Assembly (NCBI GenBank): GCA_030592025.1
Contig: JAUUZX010000007.1
Coordinates: 1-12,994, forward strand
Direction of reading: 5' to 3'
Source: a bacterium
Lineage (GTDB): Bacteria; Krumholzibacteriota; Krumholzibacteria; LZORAL124-64-63
DNA: 12,994 nt
Both the position numbers and the translations under genes were made by a program. This document shows positions 1-7,302 of the stretch, piece by piece (the first letter of the stretch is position 1; each line of letters opens with the position of its first letter). The notes below the pieces were generated by a model. The model was not told where the DNA came from, did not search any database, and saw only the letters and a program-made list of their open reading frames with translations.

Positions 1-3000
1 CCGTAGACGGTGTAGAAGGCCTCCGGGTCGACCTGGCCCATGAGGGGGCTCTGGTCCGGGTCGTCGGCGTCACGACGGCTGTCGTAGGCGGCGGTCAGCA
101 GCCAGCGGCCCTTCACCCGGCCGCGGGCGAAGAAGGCCAGGCGGCCGTCGCTGGTGAACTCCTCGTCGTGACCGTCGTCGGCCAGATTTTCGAGGTGCCC
201 CGAGACGGCGTTCCAGCCGGCGGTGCCCTCGGCCAGGCCCACGAGGATCCAGTCCCGCGCTTCGGGTTCGAGCCAGGCGCGGATCTCCTCGCGGCGGTCG
301 ATCAGGGGCAGGCGGATGATCACCTCGCCGCTGCGGGTGGTGGGTTCAAGACGGATGCGGGCGATGCCGTCCCGCCCCACGGTGTAGGTGGGGCGCGGGT
401 CCTCGAGGGTGCCCAGGGCCTGCTTGCGATCCTCGCTGCGCACCCGCACGGGCTCGTAGGGGGCGTCGACGGTGAAGGGGCCGATCATGCCCCGCCTGGC
501 GGGGTAGCCGTCCCGGTCCAGGAGACGGACGGCGATCTCGGCCGGTCGTCGGCCCGACGCCGTGAGGTCACTCATTTCAACCAGCAGTTCCGCGCGCACG
601 GGCGGCCCCGAGAAGTGCACCGTGCGGGTGAGACGGCCCACCTCGGCGCCGGCGCGGTCCCGGGCCACGATCTCGCACAGGTTGTCGCCCTCCCTGAGGT
701 CGACGCCGGCCCAGCGGGTCACCGCCAGGGTGCCGGTGCCGTTGGCCGCGGTGCCGTCGAAGTTGAGGTCGTCGACGCTGGTGCCGTTCACCAGGAGTGA
801 CAGCCGCCAGGCGCCGTCGTGCTTCACGGCCACCTTGAGGCTGGGCATGGACGGCAGCAGTTCGGACGGCGGCCAGAGGAGTTCGAACCCCGGCTCGGCC
901 GTCTCGAGCCAGGTCATGTCGAAGACCGGAGCCTGCTCCGGGTCCATTTCCGGCGTGACCTCGCCCTTCCAGATCTCCCCGGGTCGCAAACCCTCCAGCG
1001 CCAACTCCTGCCGGTCCCGATCCCGGGACGGGCGGTCGGGCAGCCGATAGATGACCCGTTCGGCCGTCACTTGCAGGACGACACGCCGGTTCATGGCCCG
1101 CCCCTCCTCGGTGGCGTTGGTGGCGACGGGTTCGTCGGGCCCGGCGCTGGACACCTTGAGCCGGTCGATCGGCAGCTCGAGCCGCCGCGCCCGATGGTCG
1201 GCCACGGCCTGGGCGCGGGCCAGGCCGAGGAGGTGGTTGTCGCCGAAAACACGCCGCTTCGACGGGGGGATGCCCTGGCTGTCGGTGTGGCCGACGATGC
1301 GCAGGTCCATGACCTCGAACCCGGCGAGTCGGGCGGCCAGGCTGTCGAGGTTGGCCATGTCGGGCCTGCTGAGTTTGGTCTGCAACGACCCGAAGCGGGG
1401 GCGGAGCACGATCTCCTCCCGGGGCAGGCGCACCTGCTCGGGGGCCAGGGCCACCGACGCGCGGGCGACCGGCGTGCGGGCGCCGGTGGTCGCCGGCGTG
1501 TCGACCACCAGCAGGGCTCCCGTCTCCAGATCCGACCGCTTGGTGGCGGCCTCGACGTGGGTGGTGAAGGTCACGAGGGAGCGCCAGTCGGCGGGGACAT
1601 CGCCCAGACGCCAGATGAGAACGCCGTGCCGCACCTCGGGATCACCTGCGGGCAGGCTGTCGACGATGGCGGTTCCCGGCACGTAGGCCACGTGGTCGGG
1701 CAGGATGATCGTGAGCCGCACGTTGCGCAGGGGCACGCCCGTCGCGGCCAGGTCGAGATGGCCATCGAGCACGGCGCCCGTGAGGGTTGTCGTCAATGCG
1801 ACGGTGGCCAGGCCCACCTGGCGGGGCCGGTCGTGGACCTGGAAGTCGGTGCGCCACAGGGTGCCACCCTGGAGGTCGACGAAGCGGGCGAAGGGGTGCC
1901 GGGCCAACTGGGGATCGGGGTCGCAGGCCCCCGCTTCGTAGCGCAGGGGCAGGGTGGCCTTGTCGAGCTGGATGATGTGGGCGCCGGGCCGAACGTCCTC
2001 GAAGTGGTAGCGCCCCTGCTCGTCGGTGACGACGCTCGTGCCGTCCTCCAGGTAGAGGCGCACGCCGGCCACGCCGCGGATGCTGTCGCCGGGGGCCGCG
2101 CAGTCGGTGGCCGTCACCCGGCCGACAAGGAGGCAGCGGTCGCTGAAGAGGTCGTCCTCGACGACGATGCTGGCCTGGGCCGTGTTGGAGTTCAGGCCCG
2201 CGTGGCGGGCGGTGGCCGTGCTGCGGGCCGCGCCCCGGGCGGCGGCCACATCCACGGCGGTGACGTAGCGGATCGTCAACGTGCCGCCGGTGGCCAGCAG
2301 GGCGTGGGAGAAGAGGAGGGATTGGCCGTCGCTGGCCACGGTCGGGTCGGCTCCCTGCGCTCCGTCGATCATCACCGAGCCGGGCACGAGGCGGAAGCCC
2401 CGGGGCAGCCGGTCGTCGATCACCAGGCCGACGGCGTCACCCACGCCGTTGTTGGCGAGTTGCAGTTCCCAGGGCACGAACTCGCCGGGGGCCGTGGTGG
2501 TCTTGCCGGCGCGCTTGGCCAGGAAGAGGTCGCCGCCGGTGGCGTCCAGGGGCACGTCGAGCACCAGGGGCGGACCGTCCAGCACATCGAAGTCGGCGCC
2601 GCGGGAGGCGGCCTCGTCCAGGGCCCAGGGGCCGCCGGGCAGGAGGTGCAGCTCCGTCAGGGCCATGTCGGACGGAGCCAGGTAGCCCGGGGGAGGGTCG
2701 ACCCGCAGCCGGTACCTGCCGGGCCCGAGCCATGGGAAGCGGAAGCCGCCGTCGGTGAAGTCGTAGACCCCGCCGCCGCCGTCGGTGACGGTCCCGCCGG
2801 AGACGATGGTGGCGGGGAAATCGCTGACGCCGTCGTCGGCGCGCACCTCGGCCGGTTGGCCCGTGAGGGCGTCGACGAGGGTGAGGCGGGCGCCGTCGAT
2901 GAGGGCGCCGGTGGCCGAGTCGAAGACCCGGCAGAGGGGGTCGATGCGGGCGTCGGCCTCGGCGGTGTCGTCGGGGGAAACGGCATCCTGGTAGTGGCCC

Positions 3001-3632
3001 CGCACCTCGCTGGCCGCGCGCACGGTGAGCATGCCGTCGCCGGGGACGGCCACCTCGCCGCCCACGGACTGGATGTGGCCGGCGAATACGCCGGAGTGGA
3101 TGTCGGTTTCCTGCAGCCGCAGCACCTCGCGCTCACCGGTGGCGGCCACGAGCACGCTCACGAGCACGGTCTCGGCGACGCCGTAGTCCAGGTCCTGGTC
3201 CGGATCGACGAGGCGCAGGTAGATGGGCTCGTTCTGGTGGAAGACATCCTCGGGGCGGGTGTAGACCGGCGCCGAGAGGTCGACGAAGCCGCCGGATGTG
3301 AGGTCGGGCGGAGGCAGAGGCGCGAAGGGCCCGAGTTCGGTCCCGCTGGTGGAGTATTCGGTGGCGGGGATCAACTCGCGCAAGGAGGCGGACCCCGGGT
3401 CGACGATGCGCAGGAAGCCGAGGGCGGCCGGCGTGCGGTCCATGGTCACGGTGTGGGAGACGGGGTTCGAGAGGGTGGTGATGCCGGTGCGGCCACCGGC
3501 GTCGTAGGTGGCTTCGGCGGTGTTGACGAGGACCGTCCCCGGGGCGGTTTGGGCCGTTGCGACACCTCCGGCCAACCCCAGAAACAGCGCCAGGAACACG
3601 ACAACGACCTGGAAACGACCTTGCCCATGCAT
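1..3632 (-). CDS. Giant DUF11/CnaB-like/OmpA-domain surface protein (3' part outside window)
   Basis: An exported envelope protein that probably anchors a surface structure to peptidoglycan; 1210 residues are visible and the C-terminus lies beyond the left edge. Order of parts: signal peptide (1-29, core VVVVFLALFLGLAGG, cut near ATAQ); an 'NTAEATYD' β-module (about 31-70) shared with two neighbours; a second β-domain (110-190); a DUF11-like domain (367-427); a CnaB/SdrD-B-like domain (504-560, with DEQGRYHFEDVRPG); another β-domain (605-693); and an OmpA C-like domain (740-858) with GHTDSQG at 781-787 and NRR at 848-850. Beyond lie more than 350 residues including KGRWLLTAAYDS, which look like the start of a β-barrel (inference). 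Start: ATG 3632 gives a normal signal peptide but only a distant GAGGGG. ATG 3707 has AGGCGG close by but would give a signal n-region of over 30 residues. The frame was checked directly over most of its length, without a stop. It is the last visible gene of the operon. Confidence 0.85.
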   Translation of the reverse strand, partial: MHGQGRFQVVVVFLALFLGLAGGVATAQTAPGTVLVNTAEATYDAGGRTGITTLSNPVSHTVTMDRTPAALGFLRIVDPGSASLRELIPATEYSTSGTELGPFAPLPPPDLTSGGFVDLSAPVYTRPEDVFHQNEPIYLRLVDPDQDLDYGVAETVLVSVLVAATGEREVLRLQETDIHSGVFAGHIQSVGGEVAVPGDGMLTVRAASEVRGHYQDAVSPDDTAEADARIDPLCRVFDSATGALIDGARLTLVDALTGQPAEVRADDGVSDFPATIVSGGTVTDGGGGVYDFTDGGFRFPWLGPGRYRLRVDPPPGYLAPSDMALTELHLLPGGPWALDEAASRGADFDVLDGPPLVLDVPLDATGGDLFLAKRAGKTTTAPGEFVPWELQLANNGVGDAVGLVIDDRLPRGFRLVPGSVMIDGAQGADPTVASDGQSLLFSHALLATGGTLTIRYVTAVDVAAARGAARSTATARHAGLNSNTAQASIVVEDDLFSDRCLLVGRVTATDCAAPGDSIRGVAGVRLYLEDGTSVVTDEQGRYHFEDVRPGAHIIQLDKATLPLRYEAGACDPDPQLARHPFARFVDLQGGTLWRTDFQVHDRPRQVGLATVALTTTLTGAVLDGHLDLAATGVPLRNVRLTIILPDHVAYVPGTAIVDSLPAGDPEVRHGVLIWRLGDVPADWRSLVTFTTHVEAATKRSDLETGALLVVDTPATTGARTPVARASVALAPEQVRLPREEIVLRPRFGSLQTKLSRPDMANLDSLAARLAGFEVMDLRIVGHTDSQGIPPSKRRVFGDNHLLGLARAQAVADHRARRLELPIDRLKVSSAGPDEPVATNATEEGRAMNRRVVLQVTAERVIYRLPDRPSRDRDRQELALEGLRPGEIWKGEVTPEMDPEQAPVFDMTWLETAEPGFELLWPPSELLPSMPSLKVAVKHDGAWRLSLLVNGTSVDDLNFDGTAANGTGTLAVTRWAGVDLREGDNLCEIVARDRAGAEVGRLTRTVHFSGPPVRAELLVEMSDLTASGRRPAEIAVRLLDRDGYPARRGMIGPFTVDAPYEPVRVRSEDRKQALGTLEDPRPTYTVGRDGIARIRLEPTTRSGEVIIRLPLIDRREEIRAWLEPEARDWILVGLAEGTAGWNAVSGHLENLADDGHDEEFTSDGRLAFFARGRVKGRWLLTAAYDSRRDADDPDQSPLMGQVDPEAFYTVY

Positions 3633-3723
3633 GCCACGGGGCACCGGCCCCTCGAGGGGACCGGCGCCGCCGTGATGTCGGGCCGTGCAGGGCCGAAGCC
3701 GCGTCATGACACCGCCTGGCCGC

Positions 3724-3748
3724 GCCCCCGGGGACCAAACCCGGGGGC
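3724..3748 (-). terminator. GC hairpin between the 359-aa DUF11 gene and the giant OmpA gene
   Basis: Perfect 9-bp inverted repeat GCCCCCGGG / CCCGGGGGC with the 7-base loop GACCAAA, placed about 20 bases after the stop codon at 3769. No T-run follows on the minus strand, so it is not a standard intrinsic terminator. It could be a partial terminator, an RNA-stability hairpin, or a structure that sets the ratio of the small surface proteins to the giant one. Confidence 0.5.
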
Positions 3749-3768
3749 CGGCTGGAAGGGTCGTCGTC

Positions 3769-4848
3769 CTACTGGATAACGACGTCGAAGATTGTCTGCT
3801 CGGTGGCGCCGCCGCCCACCAGGAGGGCGTAGGTCGCCCGCAGGTGGCTCACGGTGGCGTCGTTGCCGTTGGCGTCGGCCACGGGGGAGTAGACCCAGGT
3901 CGCGCCGCCGTCGTTGGAGTAGGTAACCGTGCCGTTGGAGACGGCTGAGCCCACGCGGAACACGGTGTTGGCCGGGATGGCGTCCACGATGCTCACGTTG
4001 TCGGCGTTACCGCTGCCGGTGTTGTCCAGGTCGATGGTGTAGGTGACCCGGGCGCCGGGGATGGCCTTCGGGTTGGTCACACCGTTGAACGGGTCCTCGA
4101 CCACGACGGAGCTCTTGGCCAGGGTCACGTTGGCGTTGGCCACCTGGTAGCTGTCGCGGCTGGAGAACTGACCGTCCTGGACGGCGTCGATGGTGCCGGC
4201 GCCGTCGCCGAACACGATCTGCACGGCGTTGGGGTCGTCGGCCACGCCGCTGTCCTCGACGGCGTCGCCGCCCAGGGCGCCGGGCGTGGCGGCCGTGGCG
4301 GCGATGGCCAGCAGGTCGTAGGAGGCCACGTCGTTGATGACGGCGGTGCCCGGGATGTCGGCCACCACGAAGGCGATGATGTTGGCGTCGGCCGCCATCT
4401 CATCGACCCAGGTCGCGGTGTCGAGGGCGGGCTCGTAGGTGCCGTTGCCGTTGCCGTCCACGAAGACGTTGACGTTGACGGCGTCGATGGTCTCGGTGAG
4501 ACCGAACGCCGCCGCGGCCGCGTCGATGGCCTGCAAGCGGAAGTCCTGAATGGCGTTACCATCGTTCTGAACCTGGTAGGTCAGGACGCGCAGGGTGCTG
4601 CCGGGCAGGACGGTGATGGGGCCGACGTCGACCGTGGTCACGGTCAGGTCAACCCTGTTGTCCACCAGGAAACTGGCGATGTTCGAGGCGATCTGGGCCT
4701 GGGCGACGCCGCCGACCGCGTAGTCGACGGTGGCGCCGTTGCTGATCGTCGTGCCCGACGGCGTGCCGACGGCGAAGGCCGTCGAGGCCGTGAGAACGAT
4801 GATGGCAACCAACGCCAGGAGCACCAGGGGGCGAGCCGAATGCTTCAT
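3769..4848 (-). CDS. Secreted DUF11-domain surface protein, 359 aa
   Basis: A predicted exported structural surface protein; no enzymatic motif is visible. Signal peptide 1-26 (MKHSARPLVLLALVAIIVLT, then ASTAFA). The mature start GTPSGTTISNGATVDY (28-43) matches the N-terminal module of the giant protein and of the 333-aa protein. Residues 131-143 (DGNGNGTYEPALD) look like a calcium-binding loop of the SdrD-B/dockerin kind. A DUF11 domain (TIGR01451-like) spans about 241-345, with the usual 'PGARVTYTIDLDNTGSGNADNVSIVDAIP' pattern starting at 264. The start is ATG 4848 because AGGAGG lies 6 bases before it; an in-frame TTG at 4863 would put that Shine-Dalgarno inside the coding region. It begins 29 bases after the 160-aa gene and is probably co-transcribed with it. 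Confidence 0.88.
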   Translation of the reverse strand: MKHSARPLVLLALVAIIVLTASTAFAVGTPSGTTISNGATVDYAVGGVAQAQIASNIASFLVDNRVDLTVTTVDVGPITVLPGSTLRVLTYQVQNDGNAIQDFRLQAIDAAAAAFGLTETIDAVNVNVFVDGNGNGTYEPALDTATWVDEMAADANIIAFVVADIPGTAVINDVASYDLLAIAATAATPGALGGDAVEDSGVADDPNAVQIVFGDGAGTIDAVQDGQFSSRDSYQVANANVTLAKSSVVVEDPFNGVTNPKAIPGARVTYTIDLDNTGSGNADNVSIVDAIPANTVFRVGSAVSNGTVTYSNDGGATWVYSPVADANGNDATVSHLRATYALLVGGGATEQTIFDVVIQ

Positions 4849-4877
4849 GTTGTTCCTCCTCAAGGGTGATGCTGCGT

Positions 4878-5360
4878 CTATTGCAGCTGGGCGACGTAAC
4901 CGATCGCACCTGCCTCGCCGGGGTCGAGCGCGTACTCGAATTCCCAGCGCAGGTGCGTGCAGTCCGCCGCAGTGGCCGGCCGCAAGCGACCGTGGATATC
5001 GGTGACGCTGAGACGGGACAGGGCGTCGAACGCCAGCCCCCCGTCGACCGAGAACGTGAGCGTCATGCCCGCGGGCAGCGCGTCGGTGCGCAGCAGCAGC
5101 ATGTGCTCGGGAAGGGGGTTGGTGATGACGACGTCATCGGCGGGGTCGGCACCGGTGTTGCGGTAGCGCATGGTGTAGATGACCTCGTCACCGGGGACGA
5201 CCTTGCTCGCGGGTTGCCGCTGGATCGTGACCGACCCGTCGGCGTTCTTCACCACGTGCTCGATCTCGGCCAACGACACGAGCTCCACCGCACCGTTTGC
5301 GGCGAAAGCCGTGGCGGCCAAAAGCAGCAGCGGCAGCAGGGTGATCGTTCTCAACTTCAC
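4878..5360 (-). CDS. Small secreted DUF11-domain protein, 160 aa
   Basis: An exported single-domain DUF11 protein. Signal peptide 1-20 (MKLRTITLLPLLLLAATAFA). One DUF11-like β-sandwich covers about 38-160: 'VVPGDEVIYTMRYRNTG' (54-70), 'DDVVITNPLPEHM' (75-87) and a closing 'GYVAQLQ'. There is a single cysteine (134), so no disulfide within the chain is possible. The start is GTG at 5360, preceded by GGAGGAGG about 6 bases away; no ATG in this frame fits better. It starts 17 bases after the 333-aa gene stops, and its ribosome site lies in that gap, so coupled translation is likely. Similar small DUF11 proteins often travel with large DUF11/OmpA genes (family impression, not searched). Function beyond a structural role at the cell surface is unknown. 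Confidence 0.85.
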   Translation of the reverse strand: MKLRTITLLPLLLLAATAFAANGAVELVSLAEIEHVVKNADGSVTIQRQPASKVVPGDEVIYTMRYRNTGADPADDVVITNPLPEHMLLLRTDALPAGMTLTFSVDGGLAFDALSRLSVTDIHGRLRPATAADCTHLRWEFEYALDPGEAGAIGYVAQLQ

Positions 5361-5377
5361 GACAGTCCTCCTCCTTC

Positions 5378-6379
5378 TCAGGGGATGGATACCTGGAACG
5401 CGATGATCTGTGGTTGCGAGGTCGCGGTGAGATCGCCCAATTGGACGGTCAGTGCGCCAGGAGTGGTGATGGCGAAATCGCCCGCATCGGCGTCGGCGGT
5501 GTCCGATAGGGAACCACCGTTCAGCTGCAGGCTGTTGGTGACGTAGACCGCCGGTTGGGGCACGGGATCGGCAACGACCACGTTGCGCGCCGTGCCGCCG
5601 CCGTCGGCGGTGACAATGATCTCGTACGTGATGACGGCTCCGGACACGGGCTCCGCGCCCCCGTCCGGGTCGGTGACGACGGCCGACTTGACCAGCGCGA
5701 TGGCCACGGACGCCACCCGGAACGTGCCGGTGGCCTCGGCCACGCCGCCGCTGCCGCCAAGGACGACGTCCGTGCCGTCCTGCCCGGCGCCGATGACGAT
5801 GGTGCCCGGTGCGCCCACGCCTGTCGCGGCGTTGACGATGAGTTTGAGATCCCCCTCCTGGCCGTCGGCCACACCGGCGGGGATATCCGCCAGGAGGAAC
5901 ACTGTGGCCGACTGATCCGCGGCCAGGAGGGGGTCATTGGCGCCCTGGGCGTAGACTTCGTCCGCGCCCGGGTCGTAGCGGCCGTTGTCGTCGCTGTCGA
6001 GGTGGATGGCGGCCAGGACCGGGTCGAAGTCGTCGCCCGCCAGGGCTGCGAGGCCGGTGAGCCGGAAGAGCTCCGGGCCGTTGCCCGTGTTCTGCAGACG
6101 GTAGGTCAGGGGCATGCCTGTCTCGCCGGGGAAGGTCTCGACATCGCCGGCGTCCTGCCAGACGAGGGCGAAGTCGACGATCTCGTCGACGGTGACCGTG
6201 GTGGCGTTGCTGGCCGCGCTGTGGGCTTCGCCGTCCCGGGTCCATGTCACGGACGCCTGGGTGATGATCTCGGTGCCGGCGGGGGTGCCCAACGCCAGCG
6301 CCCGGTCCGTTCCCAGAACCGTCGCCACGACAAGGATCAGGGCCGACGCCACGAGGCGCTGCTGCCCGTCCTGCTGCAT
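5378..6379 (-). CDS. Secreted DUF11-type surface protein, 333 aa, first gene of the surface operon
   Basis: A predicted exported structural protein laid out like the 359-aa protein downstream, so the two are probably paralogues. Signal peptide 1-29 (hydrophobic core LVASALILVVATVLG, cut after ALA). The N-terminal module GTPAGTEIITQASVTW (31-46) is followed by a middle domain with a calcium-loop-like DSDDNGRYDPGADE (128-141), then a DUF11-like domain (about 222-333) containing 'PVSGAVITYEIIVTADGGG' (244-262). Start: ATG 6379, with GAGGAAG 6 bases upstream. An upstream in-frame ATG at 6457 would add 26 residues and place the signal peptide internally, so it is rejected. It is the promoter-proximal gene of the four-gene run; no convincing −35/−10 pair was found in the G+C-rich DNA just upstream. 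Confidence 0.85.
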   Translation of the reverse strand: MQQDGQQRLVASALILVVATVLGTDRALALGTPAGTEIITQASVTWTRDGEAHSAASNATTVTVDEIVDFALVWQDAGDVETFPGETGMPLTYRLQNTGNGPELFRLTGLAALAGDDFDPVLAAIHLDSDDNGRYDPGADEVYAQGANDPLLAADQSATVFLLADIPAGVADGQEGDLKLIVNAATGVGAPGTIVIGAGQDGTDVVLGGSGGVAEATGTFRVASVAIALVKSAVVTDPDGGAEPVSGAVITYEIIVTADGGGTARNVVVADPVPQPAVYVTNSLQLNGGSLSDTADADAGDFAITTPGALTVQLGDLTATSQPQIIAFQVSIP

Positions 6380-6570
6380 GTGATCTTCCTCGAGTACGGA
6401 AGGATTTAAGGGCGACCTTCCGCGAGCGGCGCGCGTGGCTCCGCTGTTTTCCGACACCGCTCCCCGGGCCGGGCGATGGCCTGGAGGAAAGGGTCGGGTG
6501 TGTGGGGAGGATCGGCGGAAGAGGGGGAAGGTTGAGGGATCATTGGGGACGACGAGGGACAGCCAACCGA

Positions 6571-6597
6571 TTGAGCGGGAAGAAACTGTGCTACACT
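6571..6597 (+). promoter_or_regulatory. Candidate extended −10 promoter for the small secreted protein at 6630
   Basis: TTGAGC at 6571-6576 and TACACT at 6592-6597 each match four of six positions of the σ70-type consensus. The spacer is short (15 bases), but TGC directly before TACACT gives an extended −10. The predicted transcript would start about 25 bases before the ATG. This is inference from motif match only. Confidence 0.35.
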
Positions 6598-6629
6598 CCC
6601 GACATCATTCCATACGGGAGGTTGGGTCC

Positions 6630-7241
6630 ATGAAACGTATGGCTATTGTATTCGCGTTCCTGTTCATCACCACCCCCGCCGGCGCCCAGACCGATTGGGA
6701 TGCCGACAACTACGGCGTGTTCTTCGACACCGGGGGCACGCAGACCACCACCGATGCGTCCGCGGGCCTGGTCATCGCCTACCTGGTTCTCCTGAACCCG
6801 ACCGTGCCCGACGCGCAGATCACCGGCTGGGAGGCCGGGTGCTGGACGGTGCGGGAGATCGGGCCGGACCACCATTTCCCCGTGGGCCCCGCCATGCCGC
6901 TGATCTACATCCCGCTCGACGGCCTCATCACCTATCCGGTCGTCTGCGACGGCGGAACCTGGGTGGGTGGGGGGCCGCAGACCCTGCCCGGTTCCTCGGC
7001 CGTCGCTCTGGGCCGGTTCGAGGTCGGGGTGATCGATTTGAAGCCCTACGGTTTCTACGACCACTTCGGCACGGGCATCATGACCCGGGATGGCGAACCG
7101 GACATTCCGTTGACAACATCTACCCGGACGCTCTCGACCATGCCGCCCCTCATGTGGCTGGCGGCGACCATCAACAGCGACTACGTCCCGGTCCCCGTTG
7201 AGAACGTGGGCTGGGGGGCGGTGAAGGCGCTGTTCCGGTAA
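6630..7241 (+). CDS. Secreted protein of unknown function, 203 aa
   Basis: I do not recognise a family. Signal peptide 1-18 (MKRMAIVFAFLFITTPAGA, cut near GAQ). The mature protein is acidic to neutral and rich in Gly, Pro and Thr with alternating hydrophobic residues, as in a β-rich extracellular domain. Two cysteines in the central region (in EAGCWTV and PVVCDGG) could form a disulfide. It ends in VENVGWGAVKALFR, a Trp-Gly…Lys-Leu/Ala…Arg tail that I have an impression of seeing on other secreted proteins of uncultured FCB-type bacteria; that is recollection, not a search. The start is ATG 6630, with GGGAGG 8 bases upstream; an open frame extends back to 6435 but adds a non-signal leader. 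It diverges from the surface operon and is followed at once by a strong terminator. Confidence 0.8.
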   Translation: MKRMAIVFAFLFITTPAGAQTDWDADNYGVFFDTGGTQTTTDASAGLVIAYLVLLNPTVPDAQITGWEAGCWTVREIGPDHHFPVGPAMPLIYIPLDGLITYPVVCDGGTWVGGGPQTLPGSSAVALGRFEVGVIDLKPYGFYDHFGTGIMTRDGEPDIPLTTSTRTLSTMPPLMWLAATINSDYVPVPVENVGWGAVKALFR

Positions 7242-7246
7242 CAACG

Positions 7247-7276
7247 AAGGGCGGCTCCTGTGATGGAGCCGCCCTT
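7247..7276. terminator. Strong hairpin, probably a shared bidirectional terminator
   Basis: A perfect 12-bp stem AAGGGCGGCTCC / GGAGCCGCCCTT with loop TGTGAT. It starts 5 bases after the stop of the plus-strand secreted protein and lies 27 bases beyond the stop of the minus-strand globin gene. Short T-rich tails follow on both strands (CCCTTTC on plus; CCCTTCGTTGTT on minus), so it can serve both converging genes. Confidence 0.8.
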
Positions 7277-7302
7277 TCAACCATCCCCGGGTGTGGGGTC
7301 AC

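Noticed and set aside
819..3779. A 986-codon open frame on the plus strand.
   Set aside because: It is codon-aligned with the minus-strand giant protein, which has a signal peptide, OmpA motifs and recognisable domains. The plus-strand product is low-complexity Gly/Val/His/Glu sequence with no domain, as expected for the antisense of G+C-rich coding DNA.
5555..6409. A 284-codon plus-strand frame antisense to the 333-aa DUF11-type protein.
   Set aside because: It lacks a domain and a signal peptide and mirrors the codons of a clearly coding minus strand.
6400..6412. CTTAAAT on the minus strand as a −10 element for the DUF11 operon.
   Set aside because: No TTG-like −35 occurs 15-19 bases upstream, only G+C-rich sequence, so there is no support beyond one hexamer.
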